Assembly: GCA_948470475.1 (NCBI GenBank)
Contig: OX419337.1
Location: 35,076,970-35,140,969, forward strand
Source: Galaxea fascicularis
Lineage: Eukaryota; Cnidaria; Anthozoa; Scleractinia; Euphylliidae
Direction of reading: 5' to 3'
Length of the DNA: 64,000 nucleotides
Position numbers and translations under genes: made by a program. Positions 34,838 to 46,073 of this stretch are shown here, one piece after another. A model generated the notes under the pieces. The model was given only the letters and a program-made list of their open reading frames with translations, was not told the DNA's origin and did no database searches. Position 1 is the stretch's first letter, and each line of letters begins with the position of its first letter.

Positions 34838-36600
34838 TCCAGGCATGGAATTTTCAAAACAATTTGTTCTTTCATATCTTGAAATCATTGTATAAGACCA
34901 TCTTTTTAAAATAAGCAGATCGGAATTATAGAAATGGCTTTTTTAATCCGAAATGTTTTCGCGACTTGAGAGAAACGGGCCCCACGGCCGGGACCGGAAA
35001 AGGAAGTATGAGTTTTACAACATCCAGTAGATTATAGGAATCTGATAATTACTCACGAGCCTTAAAGTTACATGCAGTTCTGTTAATGCTAGTACCTGCG
35101 CTAAACGCTTCCCTTTTTTTTTTTTGTTATTGTTTTTACTTTTGCATTGAAGTGGTCTTTACCGGGAGGTCGCAGACATATACAATTCAAAATTATGTCT
35201 TTCTTTGGGGCATCTGTGTCAGTCTTGCCGCTTTGATTTGGACAGCACTCGACGCCTCGCAAAAACCTGCGTACATTCTCATGGCCCTCTCTCATCGGTG
35301 GACTAGCGTTTATGCACTTGTGCACTGGGCTCAACCTCCCACCCGTCGATGTTAGCCCTGTATAGTTTGTGCTCAACAACTTTATGGCAACTTTTAACTA
35401 TTCCTATTGGGCAACAAATGCAAGAAATGAGCCATCCGAGGTTTATGCGCATACATAATTAACTAAAATTATGCAGTTGTTTTGGTTGATGCTTTTAAGG
35501 CTGAAGACATGCAAACTGCTTGTGTTAACTCAGTATGAATTCATGTGCGCCCACAAAACAAGTCAGCAGTTATTGACTTAGGCTGCGTTCCTTTTATCTA
35601 ATCCAGTTTCGGATCTAGCGAATCCAGATTGTTTCAATTTTCGTTTTATCTAGAACGAAAATCTAAAAAGCGATTAAGCAACAACGTCAAGAACCCTGGG
35701 AACCACTTTTTTTTTTTTCAAAACAAGGATGGCGGGCTTATTTCGCCGAGCGGCACTTGCCTTTTTCTCGCTGTTGGAGGAACTTCATCAAGAGTCTGAT
35801 AAAAAACGCGATAAAAAGGACAACATCCTCAAGTTTATGATGCTCGAAGAGTATATGAAAAATTATAGAAATGCTGAAGTTCGCCCTGAGTCGTAAGTTG
35901 AGAGAATAGTTCCAGCTATGTGGGATTCGTCTTTTCGCCACTGACCTCAGACTTTCGAGATCGACGGCCTAAATGCCTGTCAACCTTTCTGGAACCTGCC
36001 CGGAGATCCAAGTTTTAAGATCTTTTGCTCAACGTACGGGGAAATGAATAGAACCACTTGTACCTGAACAGGCTGAACCCAGTGGAAAGTACCATCCGCC
36101 GCCATGTTTGTTGTGTGCCGAACTGACAGACCACGTGATATAATCCGCAACCAGTTTCAATTACCAATCCAAACGATCTACCTTTGGAGGTGGATTGTTT
36201 AGATTGCAATCTAAGATTGGTTTCGCCATAAATGGAACGGGAAATCTAATTTTCGATTACAAAATCCGGTTTTAGATTGGTTAAAAGGAGCGCTATCTTA
36301 ATATATCGCCCAGGAACAACTCACCGAAATGCATACAGTGGTTGTTCAATTCATTGAGAGCTAAATCAGCCACATTGTTATTTCACTCATGGCAGCAGTG
36401 GAAAGGGACGATCGATGATACATAATGTCTAGGGCGATACACCCTTGCTAAGTATTATTGGTTGTGAAATCGGTATTTTCGTTGTATTTTTCATTCTGTA
36501 CTGTAATGTCTTCTGAAAGTTGGATGCATATGTGTTGCCGTTCGTTTTTCATCAGCTGTCGATGAGGAAGATTTACTTGGCTCCTCTCCTCAGTGTTGCC
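34838..36600 (+). repeat. Dispersed 1.2-kb repeat, copy 2, inverted relative to copy 1 and interrupted
   Basis: This block is the reverse complement of 12890-14155 in corresponding order, split by the transposon at 35581-36297. The two copies lie about 21 kb apart in opposite orientation and flank GPCR paralogues 1 and 2. They could in principle mediate inversion by recombination (inference). Confidence 0.75.
35581..36297 (+). mobile_element. PIF/Harbinger deletion derivative with TTA target duplication, 717 bp
   Basis: The left end GGCTGCGTTCCTTTTATC and the inverse of the right end GATAGCGCTCCTTTTAACC match with few differences, and TTA flanks both sides (35578-35580, 36298-36300). The host repeat's other copy, at about 13320-13345, shows the same sequence with a single TTA and no insert. 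Inside, an ATG at 35729 opens MAGLFRRAALAFFSLLEEL, RDKKDNILKFMMLEEYMKNY and a donor-like GTCGTAAGT. This is the same exon as in the 19.9-20.9 kb element. No transposase catalytic region is present. Confidence 0.85.
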
Positions 36601-36870
36601 ATGAAGTTCCTCCTATAATTTTCTTCATATGACCTCGCTATGAAGTCTTTCCCGTTGAATATGAGTAGTTTCTTTTATCTTAAGCTGGAAGGTGGTGGAA
36701 GCGTGATCTAAGATGAACGTGTGCTCACGAACGCGCGTGGAAAAATGCCGGGTGGTTTCGCCGACATAGCAGGCATTACAGCCCGCACACAAAAACTTGT
36801 ATACCACACACACACGGAGCCCACACGAGGGATAGGATCTTTCACATCAAACATGTTACCGATTTTAAAG
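36600..36870 (-). mobile_element. Penelope-like element fragment with GIY-YIG endonuclease motif
   Basis: The minus-strand frame at 36813-36625 reads VVYKFLCAGCNACYVGETTR, then HFSTRVREH and LDHASTTFQLKIKE. This is the C-terminal GIY-YIG nuclease region of Penelope-type retroelements, whose active core is the YVGET/Arg segment. Upstream on the minus strand DVKDPIPRVGS continues the family pattern in another frame, so at least one frameshift is present. The usual spacer between REH and LDHA is shortened, suggesting an internal deletion. The reverse transcriptase is absent. Confidence 0.85.
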
Positions 36871-36879
36871 GACCTAGGG

Positions 36880-39800
36880 TGATATTGCCTGCCGTTAAAT
36901 CAGGCATAAAGGTTGAATGACGGTGCAATACTGTAGTCTGAAATGACCATCTGTCTTCTATGGGGGCGTAAGGCAGCTTATGTGGTCAACATTCACCAGC
37001 AAATGATATCGACCATCAACTGTGCTTTTAGTGTAAAAGATGTTTGTTGTCACCTGTTTTTGAAATTAATGAATGGTGGATAAAATGATAACGCGCTGTT
37101 TTGATCCACAATCGGTTATTATCAGGTTGCTGTCTAGAGGCTTCAGTTTTGACGTTGTGGATAGGTTTGATATTTTAAAGCAAGCCTAAATTTCCGAGGT
37201 GGTCAAATTTGAAGTTGGTTATTGCTAAAAAATTGGGTGGTTCCCACTGCAAGGTATAAACAATTTCCAAATATAAGGCAATATATTTTACGACCACGCC
37301 ACCCAATCAAAATAAAAAAAAAAGCCAAGAAATTACTACCCCCTACAAAATCGTAACGATGTAATTCATCACAAGTTTAATTTCATTTTGAAAGATTATA
37401 CATGGACGGCTGAATTTGATTACAACCCACTCAGTTTGATATTTATATTCTCTTTATCTACTTTATCAACGCTGATTAAAGGTAGCATTTTTTAAGCAAC
37501 AGGCCACATGGGTTTCCCGGCGAGATAAACGTGGGGTATTGGTTGAATGTTCTCCCAACATCTCACTGAGTGGATTTATCAGTTACGCCGGGATGGGGCC
37601 TACAGCTTTTCTAACTAATTGAAAGTAGTAACAAGGAGCTTCATGAGTTGAATGGGTTAACCGGTATAATAAACGATAGGTTTTTGACCAATCAGAACGC
37701 GCGTAGCATTTTAGTTATTTTATGAATAAATTAATTATTACCCGTTGCGACAAAACATTACACCAATATATTGTCCTTGTGATTATCTGTTTTGTTAGTT
37801 CTGCGAGGAAAAAAACAGGAGGCTTTCAGAAACCGGGTCCAAGACAAATATCAATGTACAGTATAAAGCCAAAATTAAGTTGGTGTGTCCATCATCGCTA
37901 TTTTAAAACCAGTTGAAGGTTTCAGGCGTTTAAAGTGTTTTCGCTAAACATGTGCCCAGTATGTTGCGTTAAGGAGATTGTAAGCGATATAGTAACTTCG
38001 ATTCCAAGTAAATTTGATCAACACCTCTGTTGATGTCCTTGTTCAAGCTGCAAAACCCTCCTATATTCAATGCAGTTCATTGCATTTGAAAGCGACGTTA
38101 ATCCTAGACTGGAGATTTTCCTTTGAAAATATTATCGTGCGTACAATCATTTAGTCCGGTAATACGACAAAACGTGACGCAGTTTTACTACTCGTTGGCA
38201 AGTTAAATAGGTTGATAGCTTAATGTAAAGTACCAACGTAACCTAAACAAGCGATTTTTGACACCACTCAAAGTACTGTTTTGTGCTTTCAGCAACCAGC
38301 TGCAACCAATATTTGCATTTTCACATACAGCTTTATCCAAATGTTGTTTTGAACATGATGCAAAACAACGACTTTTATTCACCCACCACCAACACATGTA
38401 TTGAATTCCATTTGGCTTACTCCCGTGGAACATTGTGGTTTTAATTAAAGTTGGTTATTGAACGCGTCATGGCTTTTAATTTGAAGACTCATTTCCACAT
38501 TCTTTTGTTTGTGAACAGGCAGATTTCATTGGTTCTCTGAAAGTTTGTCAAGGTGTAAAGCGTTCTGAAGTTCAGTGCGAAATCCATTTGTGTTATTTCT
38601 GAGCTCAAGGTGCGACGTTTTTTAATCCTTGTCAGTGAACTATGATTAACGCCAGCTCATCAGCAAATCTTCCTTTCAAGTTTTGTGCTAATCACAAATT
38701 CGACTATCCTGATCCGACCACTACGATCCTAACTTGCGGGATAACCAGCTTATTGATACCGATTACAGTGGCAGGAAACGCTCTCGTTTTGGCAGCAATC
38801 TGGCGCAATCCGTCTTTAAGAACGCCGTCGTATGCGTTTCTCTTTGCACTGGCCTTAACAGACTTGTGTTCGGGGATATTTTGTCAACCATCCTATGTCA
38901 TATACAGAATTGCAGATCTGAAGGTTTACAAAAGCCTGTACTGTGTGACATCGGCAATCGCTCACAGCACTGTACCGTATTTTCTTCTCTTAACAGCGTT
39001 CACCATAACAGCGATGTCCGTCGAGAGATGGTTGCATATGAGTCGGCGCTCCTTCATTACTGTTCACCGAGTTCTTGTCATTGAAGCCGTTTTGGTACTA
39101 ATACCAGTGCCTTACATGGCAGCTCGAGGACTTCCTGGAATGGAGAAACTTTTTGATACGGATGTTCCCATCGCTTGGATGTTTGAAGGAGTCACGGGCT
39201 TTGCGTGTTTTGCAATTTCTTCCCTGGCGTATTTTAAAGTGTTTCGCATCATCTGTCAACACCAACAGCAAATTCGTGCAAATACACATTTTCGTGGCGC
39301 CCGCCAAGCATCAATCGACTTTGAGAAATACAAAAGGTCTGTCCACACCATTATCTTGATTATGCTGCTATTCTTGCTGTGTTATTTACCGTATATTCTT
39401 TTATCAGTTTTCTTAAAATTCCTGGACATTTCCAACGCGACAACCCTAAAGCTTCTTCAATCGGTTACAACGGCGATGATAATGTGTCCGTCACTGAATC
39501 CTCTGCTTTACATCTGGAGATTAAAAGAAGTTCGACAGCAAGGAAAACAGATGATAAGGAAAATATTTTTCAGGTCGAAAAGGAGATGACTTCTAAGATA
39601 CACAATTTCGCCCATTAGGGACGGAGCATTAGAAATAGGCGGGGGGGGGGAGGCGTTAAGGGTCAGTTACGCGGAATTTGTTTTTGTAGCTGCACGGCTT
39701 GATGTTTCTTTGCGTTCTTCTCTGCATGAATTGTTTCTCTTGTCTTATTTTCTTGCATGATTTTGTTTGCACCCCCCCCCCTCCTACCCCCATCATTTTT

Positions 39801-40973
39801 GTAATAGTCCACCCCTAACACCTTGGCTTTACCAGCTATTAAGCGCGTTCTAGTCCAAGGTTGAAAATGACTAAAAACAATTCGCTATCTTTGATGACAT
39901 CGCAAACGCCTCATAGCACTGTAGCCTTGCTGATCGCATTACATGAGATTAGTTATGTCTTCAGGCTGATTTTACGAACCAACGCTCTTTGTAATAACCC
40001 ACAGGTAGATGACACAGCAGAAACGTTCTGGAAGGTTTGATGTTGCAAAGTAACTAAATTTCATGCACTACTCATTTGGACAATAAATATAAATATATGC
40101 TAATTGCCAAATTATTACCTCCACCAAGAGATGAAACAGTACAAGGAATTAAACTAAAAAGTTCTGGTCAATAAGGATTTCGAGTAAAATTTTAAAAGGA
40201 GAATTAGGGTTATTGAATTGGAACATGGTTTCGACGTCCTCGCTACACCCTCGTCTTTCGGTGTCATAAGGACGTTCAATTCAGGCCTTGTTCCTTTTTA
40301 TCAAATTATTATTTTCGCTATTTTTCATTTTTAAGAGACTTAATTCTGAACAAAATGTAGTTAAATTGTGCAAAGAAAACCTTTTGTGTAATAATGCAGT
40401 TTAGCAATATAGCTGCTGTATGCTCGTCGCCAAACTCTACGCCATTTGTAAAGTAATGTGCCTGTGTTCTCTAAAACAATGCAATTTTAATTTGAAGTCA
40501 AGAAAAACCGCTAGGTGTTGACGTTGAGCTCGCGTGATAAAGTGAGTATTATTTTCTAATAGAAAAGTTATATGAACATCATCTTGTAATTCGTATATAT
40601 TCTACTACTCTTGCCGCGAGTGAATCTCACTTAAACCTTGTATGCTAATTTTCACTACTTCGAAGCTACTAGTCGCAAGCACAAGTCATTCGAGTGGGTG
40701 AATTTCGTAAGGCATCTGTAATTGAATCAGTGGAGAACATTTATTTGAAGACGTGTGTGCTGTGAATTACTGGCACGTTGTTATAGTCTGAGATTGCCCC
40801 AGTGTGAAATGACTCTCGATTTTTAATTAAAAATTAAATTTTCATTCAAAGAGAGAGATGCTGTGACACTAATTAGCGAAATGGATTTTAATTAGAGGAA
40901 GAAAGAGTGAATGTTGTGACAAATATAGAGGTTTGAGGAGAACAAAACATCATGCTGTTTTCATTTATTTCCT
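36880..40973 (+). repeat. Segmental duplication, unit B (carries GPCR paralogue 3)
   Basis: The second copy of the unit described at 30864-34785, in direct orientation and about 6 kb downstream. The spacer between the units carries the inverted dispersed repeat, a Harbinger derivative and a Penelope fragment. The coding part is clearly more similar between the units than the flanks, which have several indels. Confidence 0.92.
38642..39589 (+). CDS. Class A orphan GPCR, paralogue 3
   Basis: A single-exon 315-residue receptor, collinear with paralogue 2 without indels. It keeps N46, D74, C101, ERW 128-130 and LLCYLP. TM7 reads NPLLY in place of NPFLY, which is still compatible with the NPxxY rule. 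Notable replacements are R to C and F to H at the start of intracellular loop 3, V-V to L-L in TM3, S-T to W-M near the outer end of TM5, and C to F in the tail, which removes the possible palmitoylation site of paralogue 2. Changes at the outer TM5 and TM3 positions could alter ligand choice (inference). The reading frame is intact. Confidence 0.93.
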   Translation: MINASSSANLPFKFCANHKFDYPDPTTTILTCGITSLLIPITVAGNALVLAAIWRNPSLRTPSYAFLFALALTDLCSGIFCQPSYVIYRIADLKVYKSLYCVTSAIAHSTVPYFLLLTAFTITAMSVERWLHMSRRSFITVHRVLVIEAVLVLIPVPYMAARGLPGMEKLFDTDVPIAWMFEGVTGFACFAISSLAYFKVFRIICQHQQQIRANTHFRGARQASIDFEKYKRSVHTIILIMLLFLLCYLPYILLSVFLKFLDISNATTLKLLQSVTTAMIMCPSLNPLLYIWRLKEVRQQGKQMIRKIFFRSKRR

Positions 40974-41356
40974 TCAACATCAGTTAGCTTGCACGTAAAC
41001 TTTTTCTTGGTTTATCCAGATGGAGATGAAACTGCTTAACAGAAAGAAAATCTGAAGCAAATCTTTAGAAAGATAATAGGCATAGACAATGTTGTTTCCA
41101 TTAAATTACGAGGCGATATTTTAAAAATCAACGCTCCCTTCTGAAGAGTTACTGGTGTAAATAATTCACATTAGTACTTTAGAATTTCACTTTAGCAAAT
41201 GAAAGGAAAGGAAAGCCGGATTATTGCCATCGGTTGGTCAATATTTGTTGACACGAAATAAAACCAATTTTGACAACTTACTGTTCTTGACGTTTTGAGC
41301 ACATTTTTGGGTATACTCCAACAGCGCTAGAATTAATCGCTGGTTTAAACTAGGAA

Positions 41357-43320
41357 ATGACTGATAGCAATTACTCCCATCAGCTAGAAAGTGAGACGTT
41401 ATCTTTCTCTGCATTTCCATATAGCATTCGAGGAAACACAAATGCCTGGTACGACAATATCACGCTACTGACTTGTGTTTTGAATGCTGTGTCAGCGCCT
41501 GTTGCAGGTGCAAGAAACGCGTTGGTTTTGGCGGCAACCTGGAAGAACCCAGCTTTCCGTACTCCAGCTGGATCTTGTGTCTTATATTAGGGGGCCTCGA
41601 TCGATGGTAATGGTCGATACTCGGTCGATATGACGATCGACTCATGGTCGATATATCGGTCGAGCCTCGGTCATTACTCGGTCGATAATTGGGGATGACT
41701 CGGTCGATGCTGTACCGCTATGGCGGTCGTCGTATCGACCGAGGTGGCTGTCGGCCGATACAGATACCAATACACCGACCCTTCACCGACACATCACCGA
41801 TACTTGATCGATCTTTCACCGCTTACCGGCCGATAGTATCGGCCGATATATCGGTCACTTCGTCCTTATCTCGATCGACAATCTTGTTGACTTTCTTAAT
41901 ACTTTATTATCCAACTGGTGTTAGAGAAATGAAGCACCACGTTTACGCCAACGGCTGAGATGATCTCGTGTCCTCGCTATTTTTCGTGCCATTTTTCACG
42001 TTTGCCGTTTTCAACGTGAAGAGGTTTGTTTTCACGTTAATGACAAACGTGAGTAAAAACTGCCCGAATTTTTTAATGGTTGTCGGATGCATTAGCGATC
42101 GTATACTTTATTATTAACATAACAATGTGCTGTTCCTTTTTGTACATGAACACATTGATGGGTGTGAGTTAACGCATTTATATCTCTGGGAGGGAGAGAA
42201 ACGCGAAATTTCGCTCTTGATGGCACGTAAAACAGGATCCTCTTTTCCTATTATACTTTGCTTGTCTTTTCCTTGTTATTCTTGACGCGGACTTATACGT
42301 TGCAGGCAAAATCCTCGTTCCTTTTCGTGTCGACCGATCGGTTATTGGCCGATGCATCGACCGATACTTTACCGATACTTGACCGACGGTTCACTGATAT
42401 ATTGCCGACACACCGCCGATGCTATCGCGACCGACTGTTGGTCGATCTCTCGACCGAAGGTAATCCAATGATCGGTCGATACATCGACGATATAGCGGCC
42501 GATGCTCGACCGACACTCGCCCGCTACTCGGCCGACACTCGACCGATCCTCGGTGGATACATCGACCGAGATATCGACCGTTACCATCGATCGAGGCCCC
42601 CTATAAGACACAAGATCCCTCCAGCTTACATCCTGCTCGCCGGATTAGCTTTAACTGACTTTGGCACAGGACTCGTAACTCGGCCATTTTATGCTATGGA
42701 CAGGCTTGTTAAAGGAACGAACAGCTAGTTGTTTTGTTTTTCAAACAGAATTGCTAACATCGTCGGTCCATACTTCGCATCGGTAACAGCGTTTACGATA
42801 ACCTTGATGTCCGTAGAAAGATGGCTCCATATCAGTCGACGATCGTTTTCAGACTTTGCGCCGCATTGTTATTTTGTACTGCATTTTTCTTTTTCTTCCA
42901 GGTCTGTACGTTGTCCTTCGTTCGCGGCCTTCGTTGTCCAATTCTACAATTTTCTTTGTTAATCTTGTCACGGACGAAAGGTCATCTTTCCTCGTTATTA
43001 ATGCAATGTGATACTTCCAAGTTTTCCGAATTATCACTCGTCATCAACGCACAGTTGGAGATAGCTTAAACGCGAACTCTATCTACTTCATGAAGTACAA
43101 GAAGTCTACCTTTACCATTCTTTTTATCATGTCCTTATGTCTGTTGAGTTACGCACCACTGTCACTTTCCACTATCATCACGGCTACGTAGAACATTCCC
43201 TCGGAAACATCTTTTGCATTACTCCATTTATCGGCGACTTTTCTCTCTACATCTTCGTCACTCAATCCTCTTCTTTTTATTGGAGATTAGCAAAACAAAG
43301 CAAGAAGTACAAAATCTACT
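41357..43320 (+). pseudogene. GPCR paralogue 4, split by a transposon and frameshifted
   Basis: The first 71 codons (from ATG 41357) hold an N-terminus and TM1 with VAGARNALVLAATWKNP and FRTPA. A TIR element interrupts at 41570. The receptor resumes at 42619 with YILLAGLALTDFGTGL (TM2). A stop follows near 42726, then TM3 in another frame (FTITLMSVERWLHISRRS). Loop 3 and TM6 fragments follow at about 43080-43190 (MKYKKSTFTILFIM, LSYAPLSLST) with a stop, and a garbled TM7 near 43240-43300. The signature order matches paralogues 1-3 but the protein is more diverged. Several independent breaks besides the insertion mean it is dead. Confidence 0.92.
41570..42618. mobile_element. 1,049-bp TIR transposon with 8-bp target duplication and GGTCGATA arrays
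   Basis: The ends GGATCTTGTGTCTTATA and TATAAGACACAAGATCC are perfect inverted repeats. They extend inward through GGGGGCCTCGATCGATGGTA on the left and its inverse on the right. CTCCAGCT at 41562-41569 is repeated exactly at 42619-42626, an 8-bp target duplication as made by hAT, P or Merlin-type transposases. Both ends (41620-41880 and 42330-42590) are dense arrays of degenerate GGTCGATA/TATCGACC units on both strands. The middle is unique-looking, without a recognisable transposase. Confidence 0.9.
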
Positions 43321-43584
43321 AACGAAAATATGCTGCCAGCTTTAATCATACTTTTGTTCAAGGCATTCCCGTTCAGATCATTCTAGACCACTGGGGAAGA
43401 TGTACTTCATGAAAAAGAGGTCCCCCGATTGATCCATTGGTGGAAAAAGTAAACGGCAGTTAAATTTCTAACTCTAAGTTAATTTAATTCTACGCAGGAC
43501 ATAAAGTTTGTTTTCATTATCATGAGCAAACTGGTCAGTCCACTGTGTGTTTGATGGCCGGATTTCCAGGAAGGCCAGTTAACG

Positions 43585-44311
43585 AACAGGCGTACTCACG
43601 GCTATCCTGCCTGAAAAATTTAGTACCTGTTCCAGAAAAGCCCGCACTATTCAAACCGGTCACCCTCCCACACCTCACGTACTGTCAAAATGTTTGGCAC
43701 TTTGCCAGAGCTTCGGATAAACGGAAATTAGAGAGGGCACAAGAAAGGGCTTTACGTGCAATCTACCTGGACACTGACACTTCATCTTATGAGGACCTTT
43801 TAAAAAGGGCTAATCTAGTTACATTAACTAAAAGAAAATTGACATACTACGCCTGATGCACAAACCAGGCTACCTTGAAAATATCACGAAATGATTTAAA
43901 ATCATACAGCTTCCGCAACTCAGACTTTAACCATCCAAGGTACAACACTGTAAATTGTGGAAGACACTACATACGATATTTGGGCCCATTGTTACGGACC
44001 AAGTTGTCCAGTTCTGAGGGAAATTACACCAAATCTAAAAGATTTCAAGAAAACGTTAAACCATAGAAATATCTCTGCACTGGACAACAGTAGCTGCACC
44101 TCTTTCTATTTATGTAACACGCAGTATGACATGAAATTTTAATTTAATCTGTTTAAAAAATCTTTTAGGAATTTTAGACTTTTAAGTCTTAAATTAAAAT
44201 AACTTTATTTTATTTTGAATTAGTTTTTTAGTGCCCTCAATTAGTACTGTAATGTACTAGAATTCTATGACACTTAGATAAAGGTTTCGTTCATTCATTC
44301 ATTCATTCATT
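43585..44311 (+). mobile_element. 5'-truncated non-LTR retrotransposon, 3' end
   Basis: The frame to 43856 contains LPHLTYCQNVWHFARASDKR, KLERAQERALRAIYLD and LLKRANLVTLTKRKL. A second frame (43875-44066) has YSFRNSDFNHPRYNTVNCGR and IRYLGPLLRTKLSSSE, and a third has the terminal Cys-rich TSFYLCN. These are the consecutive C-terminal blocks of CR1/L2-type ORF2 proteins, split by two frameshifts. A 3'-UTR ends in a TTCA simple-repeat tail at 44288-44311, typical of this class. Confidence 0.88.
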
Positions 44312-45880
44312 TGGGCACCATATAATGCTATCTTGAAGTGCCGTAAATGAACGACTCTTGAAATGCCTCGTGAAAATAAAACAAAAACAAAAACAAAGGG
44401 AGAGAGGCGATGAAAAATGGTTTATAAACTCGATAAATTAGAAAGTATGAAGGTCTACTTTAAAATCTGTACGAAAATTAAAGTGCTATCCAATTCTTCC
44501 AGCTCAACTCCCTCGGCTATTAATGTGCGACATTTATAACGTCTTTTGAGTAAATGGTTCTTTTCGTTTTCTATATAAACCGGCAAATGATCTCTCGGAT
44601 TATATTTATGGTTTATGTGTATTCGTGCATTTTTTTTCTGCGTGTTTTGGCGATGTTCCGCGATGTTCCAAGTTCTGTCAACAGAAGTCGACGGAACCTA
44701 TCACCTTAACGCTTTCACTTACGATCTCAATATCAACTCTTCTTACTGTCTGCCATACATGCCTACAGTGCTTCAATAATGTTGGTTCTGAGAATTTGGT
44801 GTTAATAAAATCAAACAATATCGCCTAATTGATTTTCTTCGTTATTCTCATCACCCGTCTGCTTGACAATGTAACCATAATACAAGGAGAAATTAGTTAT
44901 TGGTCAGTCCCATTTCTGGACTAAAAGGGTTAAAATACAATATAAGACAAAACAACTCAATAAAACTGACATAAGACTATGCAATATGAATTACGATTTT
45001 ATTGAACCTTATTGGCAAAGTATACGCTGATATTATTTTATTAAAACGCAAACCAGCTGGTGAACACTTAAAAAGCAAATAAGAAACAGCTTAGGATGTA
45101 TACCACTCTGGCAGGACAAGTCCTCAGTCTCCAAAGACAAGCTGAAGGCCCAAAGGCACACACACACACAAAAAAACATGCCTGAGAATATGGCTGGAAT
45201 CTCATTGTTTTCGTCCTTTAATTGTACCTCAGAAATATTTTTCTGATTTCAGGGGAATCATTGTCTCAAAAACAGCAAGGGAGGCTTAGGCGATTCCTTA
45301 CTGTTTCCATCTATCTCCTCTCCTCCATCGTATAGAAATGGTTAGAATTTTTAGTCTTCTTGGGTAAGGACGACAAACCCATGGTCGGTCTCGTCTCTTC
45401 TTCATAAAGCCTAAGAGACGTTAGAGAACCCACACACTGATCGCAAAGAGAAGGGGACGTAGTCCCACTGTCTTGGTCTTGTCTTTGGTGGCAATTAAAC
45501 GCAAAAAACCGTAAACTGTATTGGCAGCCTGGGAAGTCCCCCGGGCAGTGTTTTAAAAGGAATTTGATTAAAGTCATATTAAAATGCGCACACACGCACA
45601 CACATCAGACTAACAAAAGACGGATCGAAACACACCAGTCACTGAGTACAGTCTTCACAGCCAATGACAACTAGACTTAACTGACAGTCGACCAATAACT
45701 TCACGACTTCGTTGACCAATTACATCAACGACCAGGGTATTTATACCATCTACTAACGTTACACACATCACTTCACTTGACGATCGTACTCCACTTAATT
45801 ATGATATGACTCCTGGGTTCAAACCATTTGCCATTTACGAAAGTACACTATATACATGTTAAAACATTATATAGAGAGTG
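44312..45880. other. Gene-free stretch, nothing recognised
   Basis: AT-rich sequence with a short CA run at 45158-45172 and another CA-rich stretch near 45590. No domain, TIR or splice structure can be supported. Confidence 0.4.
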
Positions 45881-45884
45881 TTCG

Positions 45885-46050
45885 CTCACGTGACCAGCGG
45901 CCATATTGGCTTTTTGAAACAAAAGGAGGATTTTGCAAAAAACTAGAATTCGATTCCCAGAAGGCTGGTTTACTCCTCCAACATGGCCGCTGTTCCTTTT
46001 TTTTTTTTTTTTGCTCCTCAAACATGGCCGCCGTGACGTCAAGTGAACAC
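45885..46050. mobile_element. CACGTGAC/GTGACGTCA short TIR element
   Basis: The left end AGAGTGTTCGCTCACGTGAC and the inverse of the right end (AGAGTGTGTTCACTTGACGTC) form an imperfect terminal inverted repeat. The inside has GCCATATTGG and, inverted, CCAACATGGCCGC twice, and a T17 run. Related copies lie at 58050-58355 and, in part, at 63900-64000. It ends about 24 bp from the stop codon of the transporter gene. Confidence 0.7.
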
Positions 46051-46073
46051 ACTCTATACATTATCAAAACACG

